Assembly (NCBI GenBank): GCA_032718475.1
Contig: JAUCBJ010001654.1
Span: forward strand, 32,241 to 96,240
Length of the DNA stretch: 64,000 nucleotides
Origin: Nemertoderma westbladi
Taxonomy: Eukaryota > Xenacoelomorpha > Nemertodermatida > Nemertodermatidae
Reading direction: 5' to 3'
Part shown: positions 58,831 through 64,000 of the stretch, one piece after another
Layout: every line of letters begins with the position of its first letter
Position numbering within the stretch: position 1 is the stretch's first letter
Notes under the pieces: model-generated
Database searches by the model: none
What the model was told of the DNA's origin: nothing
Seen by the model: the letters and a program-made list of their open reading frames with translations, nothing else
Translations under genes and position numbers: made by a program

Positions 58831-60128
58831 GCGATTATTCGCAACATTCATTCCCCAAGTTTGTTCCTATAGTAATTGTGTTTGTTATACATACCGCTAT
58901 AGTTAAATTAACCCCGGTACTACACGGGCTGCTTGGCGTAGGTAAAGACTGGTGATTTTGTGCACCGGTCACTCCAGCAGATGCCGTGGTTCTTTTAACT
59001 GTTCAAGTATATTTAACTACTGATTATCTGTTGTACAAGTACTCGTACCTAATTTAGGGTTTAGTGTACAGTGCTTTCCGAAAGTAATTAGTGTAGACAT
59101 TATATTTGTGTTGTAAAGTGGTTGATAGGCACGTTCGATTAGCTCTATTAACTTCTAGGTAGGAACACTCCGTGATACATAACGTAGTACCTATAGCGAT
59201 ACGGCTATAGGTCGTCAGGCGGTGGTATTTTCCTATCTGGACAGCGCAGTGTATTTACTACTACTTATTATTTTCAAATACCGTAGTAACCTGTCCGTTG
59301 TAATAACCAGATTCTAACCCTTTGTTAGACTGGTTTATAGACTTCTTGTAAAATTACCCTGAAATTTCGTATTTTGTGTTTTTTGTAAATTTTTGCGTTT
59401 ATTTAGAGATTGTAATCTCACCCGAATCGTACGTAATTTGTAGTATTAAGTAACTTAGGTAAATTAGAATTATTTGTTTTAGTATCCTATAAGTAACACT
59501 TCACTGAAAGCGCACCGCTTTGTGTAGTGATTACTTCCCAGAAATAATAACATTTATTTCAAACATTGACAAAACCCATTAAAACGGGTATATATATATT
59601 ATAAATCAAATCTAACGATTTATAAATAGTAGGCCTACCACACAACCATTAGGTCTCAATATCAGTTGGACTACTGCTCAAATAGCGGTAATAAAGTAAG
59701 TAAAGTAACCAAGTAACCCTAAAGTTCAGAAATTCAATTATTTAAAATAATTGATATACCGGTATTTACGATAGGCCTATTATCTTTATTTCTATAAATT
59801 TCGGCTGAAATTATACCGGTACTTGTAATTAATTCTAGTCCAGAATTATATATACTACAAATTGTAAGCTGTATACCGGTATTCCCGATAGGCCTATTAT
59901 ATATTTATATATATTTGTGCTAAAATTATACCAGTATTCTGAGATAAACCTAGTCTGTAATAATACTTATATATACTATAAGCATACCGGTATTTTAATA
60001 TATTATATATATCACGCTACACTGAGTAGCAGTATCGGTAATTAATTACTAGGCTAGCAGTTAATACTGAATTACTAGACTTGCTTAGACTGTAATATAG
60101 CAGTAGGCATTCAACTGTACATACAAAC
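58831..60128. other. Leader region upstream of the BEL/Pao ORF
   Basis: No coding frame. A tandem repeat of about 115 bp with ATACCGGTATT, CGATAGGCCTATTAT and AAAATTATACC starts at 59756, 59873 and 59984. The region may contain the 5' LTR and primer-binding site, but I could not place either with confidence. Confidence 0.45.
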
Positions 60129-63100
60129 ATGTCTGATACTAAGCAGAACCTGTCAGACAGTTTATTAGATGTAACTATCTGCGACTCAGATAGAGATATA
60201 GAACCGTCTAGTCGTAAGTTCAGTTCACCTCCCACTGTGAGGAAGGTCATCCCTCCAGTAGTAATAACAGAACCTAGGCTGGTCCAACATCGTAGGTCTA
60301 TCATAGGCACTCGAGCTCAGGTCAAGCGGGACCAAGAAGCAGCAGAACAGCAACAACCCGCGAGCCAAGAACTTACTTCTCAACGGCCCAACAGCTCCAG
60401 TAGTGAGGATACTGTAGAGCTGACACCCGAACGCGGAGCAAGGATGACGGATGCGGCTTATTCAGATCCCCTTCTCATCCTTCCTGCAGCCGTACTCACT
60501 AGATTATTGATCGCGGTGGAAGAACACCAGATCGATTGGGCGAGAAGTAAGCGAGCCACTAAAGATAGCTATGAGGGATACACAAGGGAAGAGCTGAAGT
60601 CTATGGTCGAGTCACAATGGAACTTCCCCGGACCCGGACTCCCATTTGATTTATCAGAAGCTGCCTGGGAAGACATACACCGGATGGGAGTAGCCAAGGA
60701 AACCATCGATCCAGCTGTGTGGAAGAGGTCCGCAGCCGGATACGCACAGGGATTCTTCAGCTCTATGGAGCGAGTAGAAAAACAACTGTTTCAACAACCT
60801 AAAGGGCCTCAAGAGCAAGGACAACTGCTTTATCAAGTTAGAGAAAGAATTCTGCGAATCAGGCTAATATTATCAGCCTTTGAAGAGGCTTCTAAAAGAA
60901 GACAAGACACATCGTTGCAAGTTGCCGTAAAGACTTGGTTTCAACGGGTGAGTCGCCAGGTTCAAGGAACAGCTCAGTGGAAAGCTCAGCTGGAGGAGCG
61001 CTCAACCCATGGAGAATCAACAGACGCTACTTTTTCCCAAGTGGAAGGTGAAGCGACGGCAGAAAAACCGCATAAGAGGGATGCCATTGACATCTATCTG
61101 TCAGACTATCAGCGTTTCGTAGGTGATGAAGAGTTGCGGAGAAGACTAGAGGGGCTTAGCCCTAATAGTGAAGGAGCCCAGCGTGTGTTGGATGCAATTG
61201 ATGTGGATAGGTTAGCGGCGAACCAAGCTAAATTCGATGAACAACTCCGCATCGCTAGAGACCAAGAAGAACAAGTAAAGAAAAAACGTATAGAAGATAG
61301 AAAGACAGCGGCAGTGGCAGCAGCAGTGGCAGCGGCAGAAGCCGAAAGAAAAGCGGCAGTGGCAGTGGCAGTGGCAGAGGCCGAAGCGGAAAGAAAGGCG
61401 GCACTGGCAACAGCAGAGGCAGTGGTAGAAGCAGAACGGAGGGCATCTGAAGAGGCAACCCAACTAGAGTTGGAAATTCTTCAAGAGAGGCAAGACAACT
61501 TCAATAAACAGTTAACAGCTAGTAATATGCAGATGATGAGTCGATCTACGCCCAAAAGACAGGGGTATACATCATCTGAGGAAGGCGATACTACCGATCC
61601 TGAAGGCGGAGGAAATCGATCTCGCCTAAGCAGACGTAAAAGAACATTCCACCGTCAGAAATTGCCTGATTTGCCTCCAGCTGTTAGAAGGCAACTAAAT
61701 AACACCAACTTAGCGAGTACAGAACCCACAGACCAAATAATTACAATAGAGAGACTCCCTACTATAGTAGATGAGCCTGAAATAATTAGGCCTGTTCCTG
61801 AAGCTACCCTTTTGGTCGTAGACACACCTGTACTCCCTGAACCTACCTCTCAATTCCCGTTGCACAGCACTAAGCTACCTGTGCCCAGCAGAACAGCCCC
61901 TGAGACAGTTCATGCTCTGGACTCCGAGCGAAATATTCATGATTTGTCGCCCGTTGTCCCTCGTCCGCCCGCTACAACGTTGGCGGATCCCGTTTCGGCG
62001 GTTGATTGGGTGGACGAGAGACGGCGGGGGATGGACATTCTCCTCGGAAAGATGGAGGAGAATCAAATGCGCTCCTCCCAACAGGTCCGAGAGTTAGAAG
62101 GGACTGTTCAACAGTTAAAGGGAACCGTAAAGGAAAGTAGGTTAGAGTTGCAGGAAGTGCAGCAAAATATCGCGCTAGAACGTGATAAATTAGTAAATTT
62201 ACAAAAGGGTATACCACCACCCCTTGTAACAATGTGTCAACCTGTTAGGTCTGAAGTATCTCATGCGCAAGGTGTGGAGCCTACACGCATCTATACTGCT
62301 AGCGAAGTAGAAACTCCTATAGTGAACCCTATTAAGGGTAATTATAGACCTGTTGATAATGATATTCCCTATAGACCGGATCATAATCTGAGAAATTTAT
62401 ATACCGATAACTCGATATTAAATAACACGATGGCCCAAGAAAGTTTTACGCGTCAAATGGCTAGAACCGAAGCCCGGCAAGCGGTAAAGGTGGGAGAGAT
62501 CGTCAAGTTCAATGGAGATGAGATGAAATGGTTACCTTTTAATGAATATTACAAAGATAACATACAGAACTCTGTCCTATCTAATGGAGAGAAACTTAGA
62601 TTCCTCATCGAGTGCTTGGAAGGATCTCCCAAGTTAATGGCGTTAAAGTTTATTGGACATCCAGACGGATTAAGACAAGTTTGGGACACACTAAACATCA
62701 GGTATGGTAATAGGAATAATATCGCTAAGTATCTATATGCAAAATTAGTAGCGCCCAGAAAGTTCATCAGCAGTGGGATAATAGAGTTTTCCGATGAGAT
62801 TCAAGAGATCTGTAGACAATTAGATTGGTTAGGTAAGTCTCATGAATACCAAAGTTCTATGGTCATTGGAGCTGTGGCTTCTACTTTACCGAAAGGTGGG
62901 GTAGGCACATGCTGGGATAAGAAAGTACTATATATGATGGAACAACAACGACGAGACCCTACCATGGCTGATCTCATGTCATTCCTGGAGGGAGAAGTGA
63001 AATTGCAACTCCTCAAACAATCCAGAGAGAAGACACCGGAAAACAAGGTAAGTGAAAAACCCCTTTCCAGGAGAAAAGTAACACCAGTGTGTTATACAGA

Positions 63101-64000
63101 CGATGGCGAAAGCCAGACTTCTCAAGGAGAAGATAGCGGGAAAGACACTGACCGCGCTTATTACGTGAATAAAATGCCTAAAGATCAGGTGAGTAAATTC
63201 AAGTCTCGAACAAATGACCGGAGAGAACAGGTAAGAAAAACTCCTCCTACGTCTCCCAAGAGAATTCAGGTGAGAAAGCCCGAAGAAAAAGCAAGTGTAC
63301 ACAATGTGACTCAGAATAAGGTAAGTAACATCAAACCGAAATGTGCGCTATGCGACGGGACCCACCGTTTGAATATGTGTGATGAATTTCTAAAGAAATC
63401 ATTAACTGAGAGACGTGAAGTCATGTGGGATAAGCGGTTATGTTATAATTGCCTCAGACAAGGACACCAACGGCGAACCTGTTTTTCTGACATAAGGTGT
63501 GCAAAGTGTGGTGCGAAACATCATATTTTGTTGCACGCTGAATTCGAGCGAAATAGTCCGAATCAGGTAAGTGATTCCGAACTACATGTCCAATTCAGTG
63601 ATGTGAACGACACTGATCAATCTGAGATGGAAGGATTCTATACAGACGAGTTCTCCGACGAAAACGAATCCTGTTACATGATAAATACCGCAGTGTATCG
63701 AGCACTCACATATGAAAAAGACACAGACATCGACCTAACCCTAACTACTTCTGAACGACAACCATCTTGGAAAGAGCCATCTTCCAATGTAGGGATCCGA
63801 GAGTTTCCTGTGGTGCAGGTAAGGGTTCACGGACCTAAACGGAGTTATGTAGTGAACGCCCTCCTGGACTCCGGCAGCACAGGAACATTCATTGATAAAG
63901 AACTAGCCGAAGACATATTCAATGGACAACCCAAGTTCCGAACTAAGCTAAACATGTCAGGAATCATGCAAGTTTGGAAATCTACAGTAACAGCTGATTA
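60129..64000 (+). CDS. BEL/Pao-type retrotransposon Gag-Pol (3' end beyond window)
   Basis: The frame is open from ATG 60129 for 1290 codons to the window edge, with no stop in any line. Residues 1-780 are an unrecognised N-terminal extension with an Ala/Glu-rich coiled coil (about 391-445) and a second coiled coil (about 626-694). Residues 788-960 match the BEL Gag domain (DUF1759): VKFNGDEMKWLPFNEYYKDN, then LIECLEGSPK and RYGNRNNIAKYLY. Three zinc-binding segments follow: C1072-x2-C-x3-H-x4-C, C1105-x2-C-x4-H-x4-C and C1124-x2-C-x3-HH. The aspartic protease starts at VNALLDSGSTGTF with catalytic D1247. Reverse transcriptase and integrase would lie to the right. With no visible decay over 3.9 kb, the copy may be recent and intact. 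It is a host retroelement and not a host gene. Confidence 0.9.
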   Translation, partial: MSDTKQNLSDSLLDVTICDSDRDIEPSSRKFSSPPTVRKVIPPVVITEPRLVQHRRSIIGTRAQVKRDQEAAEQQQPASQELTSQRPNSSSSEDTVELTPERGARMTDAAYSDPLLILPAAVLTRLLIAVEEHQIDWARSKRATKDSYEGYTREELKSMVESQWNFPGPGLPFDLSEAAWEDIHRMGVAKETIDPAVWKRSAAGYAQGFFSSMERVEKQLFQQPKGPQEQGQLLYQVRERILRIRLILSAFEEASKRRQDTSLQVAVKTWFQRVSRQVQGTAQWKAQLEERSTHGESTDATFSQVEGEATAEKPHKRDAIDIYLSDYQRFVGDEELRRRLEGLSPNSEGAQRVLDAIDVDRLAANQAKFDEQLRIARDQEEQVKKKRIEDRKTAAVAAAVAAAEAERKAAVAVAVAEAEAERKAALATAEAVVEAERRASEEATQLELEILQERQDNFNKQLTASNMQMMSRSTPKRQGYTSSEEGDTTDPEGGGNRSRLSRRKRTFHRQKLPDLPPAVRRQLNNTNLASTEPTDQIITIERLPTIVDEPEIIRPVPEATLLVVDTPVLPEPTSQFPLHSTKLPVPSRTAPETVHALDSERNIHDLSPVVPRPPATTLADPVSAVDWVDERRRGMDILLGKMEENQMRSSQQVRELEGTVQQLKGTVKESRLELQEVQQNIALERDKLVNLQKGIPPPLVTMCQPVRSEVSHAQGVEPTRIYTASEVETPIVNPIKGNYRPVDNDIPYRPDHNLRNLYTDNSILNNTMAQESFTRQMARTEARQAVKVGEIVKFNGDEMKWLPFNEYYKDNIQNSVLSNGEKLRFLIECLEGSPKLMALKFIGHPDGLRQVWDTLNIRYGNRNNIAKYLYAKLVAPRKFISSGIIEFSDEIQEICRQLDWLGKSHEYQSSMVIGAVASTLPKGGVGTCWDKKVLYMMEQQRRDPTMADLMSFLEGEVKLQLLKQSREKTPENKVSEKPLSRRKVTPVCYTDDGESQTSQGEDSGKDTDRAYYVNKMPKDQVSKFKSRTNDRREQVRKTPPTSPKRIQVRKPEEKASVHNVTQNKVSNIKPKCALCDGTHRLNMCDEFLKKSLTERREVMWDKRLCYNCLRQGHQRRTCFSDIRCAKCGAKHHILLHAEFERNSPNQVSDSELHVQFSDVNDTDQSEMEGFYTDEFSDENESCYMINTAVYRALTYEKDTDIDLTLTTSERQPSWKEPSSNVGIREFPVVQVRVHGPKRSYVVNALLDSGSTGTFIDKELAEDIFNGQPKFRTKLNMSGIMQVWKSTVTAD
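63045..63824 (+). promoter_or_regulatory. Seven consensus 5' splice-donor sequences inside the BEL/Pao ORF
   Basis: MAG|GTRAG matches have GT at 63048, 63189, 63231, 63270, 63321, 63567 and 63819 (AAG|GTAAGT, CAG|GTGAGT, CAG|GTAAGA, CAG|GTGAGA, AAG|GTAAGT, CAG|GTAAGT, CAG|GTAAGG). All are in the same codon phase and encode [KQ]V[SR]. Sequence match is direct; use in splicing is unproven. Confidence 0.6.

Noticed and set aside
60017-63302. Minus-strand frames of 60-107 residues opposite the BEL/Pao ORF
   Set aside because: The plus strand is continuously open with recognisable Gag, zinc-knuckle and protease motifs; the antisense frames are compositional shadows.

Overview
This is a 64-kb window of an invertebrate nuclear genome. 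It has long AT-rich non-coding stretches, dispersed transposon remnants, and very frequent short palindromes such as ACCGGT and TAGGCCTA. I associate that base pattern with echinoderms, so an echinoderm is my best guess, about 60% sure. A deuterostome-type WASHC2 (FAM21) gene, a BEL/Pao retroelement and a P/THAP9-like transposase all fit an invertebrate deuterostome. There is no bacterial or organellar gene organisation.

Layout. Positions 1-202 hold the last coding exon of an unidentified gene, followed by AT-rich 3' flank. Positions 1077-15730 are one huge degenerate minisatellite with 30/41-bp monomers and several layers of higher-order repeats. Positions 15731-29200 are a graveyard of nested repeats: a LINE 3' end, a hairpin element, a mosaic dispersed family containing a tRNA-like segment, a hAT-type element with an 8-bp target duplication, a TTAA-type element, and a cluster of GTTCTAGAAC palindromes. 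Positions 29537-33733 hold the one well-supported host gene, WASHC2, as a single uninterrupted ORF with two in-frame 30-bp repeat expansions; a second hAT-type element lies in its 3' flank. A 45-bp satellite (35434-39663) and a 38-bp satellite (42510-46740) follow, separated by AT-rich sequence.

From 46850 the window is again transposon-dominated: a decayed Ty3/Gypsy integrase split by a small inverted-repeat element, a LINE reverse-transcriptase pseudogene, a TTAA-flanked element whose interior is a 28-bp minisatellite, a second type of LINE tail, and a P-element-like (THAP) transposase pseudogene bracketed by perfect 53-bp inverted repeats. The last part (60129 to the window end) is an uninterrupted Gag-Pol ORF of a BEL/Pao-type LTR retrotransposon. 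It starts at an ATG, runs off the window edge, and covers Gag, zinc knuckles and the start of the protease.

About 24 kb of the window is tandem repeat. The only genes likely to serve the host are the partial exon and WASHC2; the rest is mobile or repetitive. The most unusual signals are seven near-perfect 5' splice-donor sequences, all in the same codon phase, inside the BEL/Pao Gag-protease linker; the P-like element and its palindrome-bearing inverted repeats; the intronless WASHC2; and three insertions whose pre-insertion or duplicated target sites can be read within the window.
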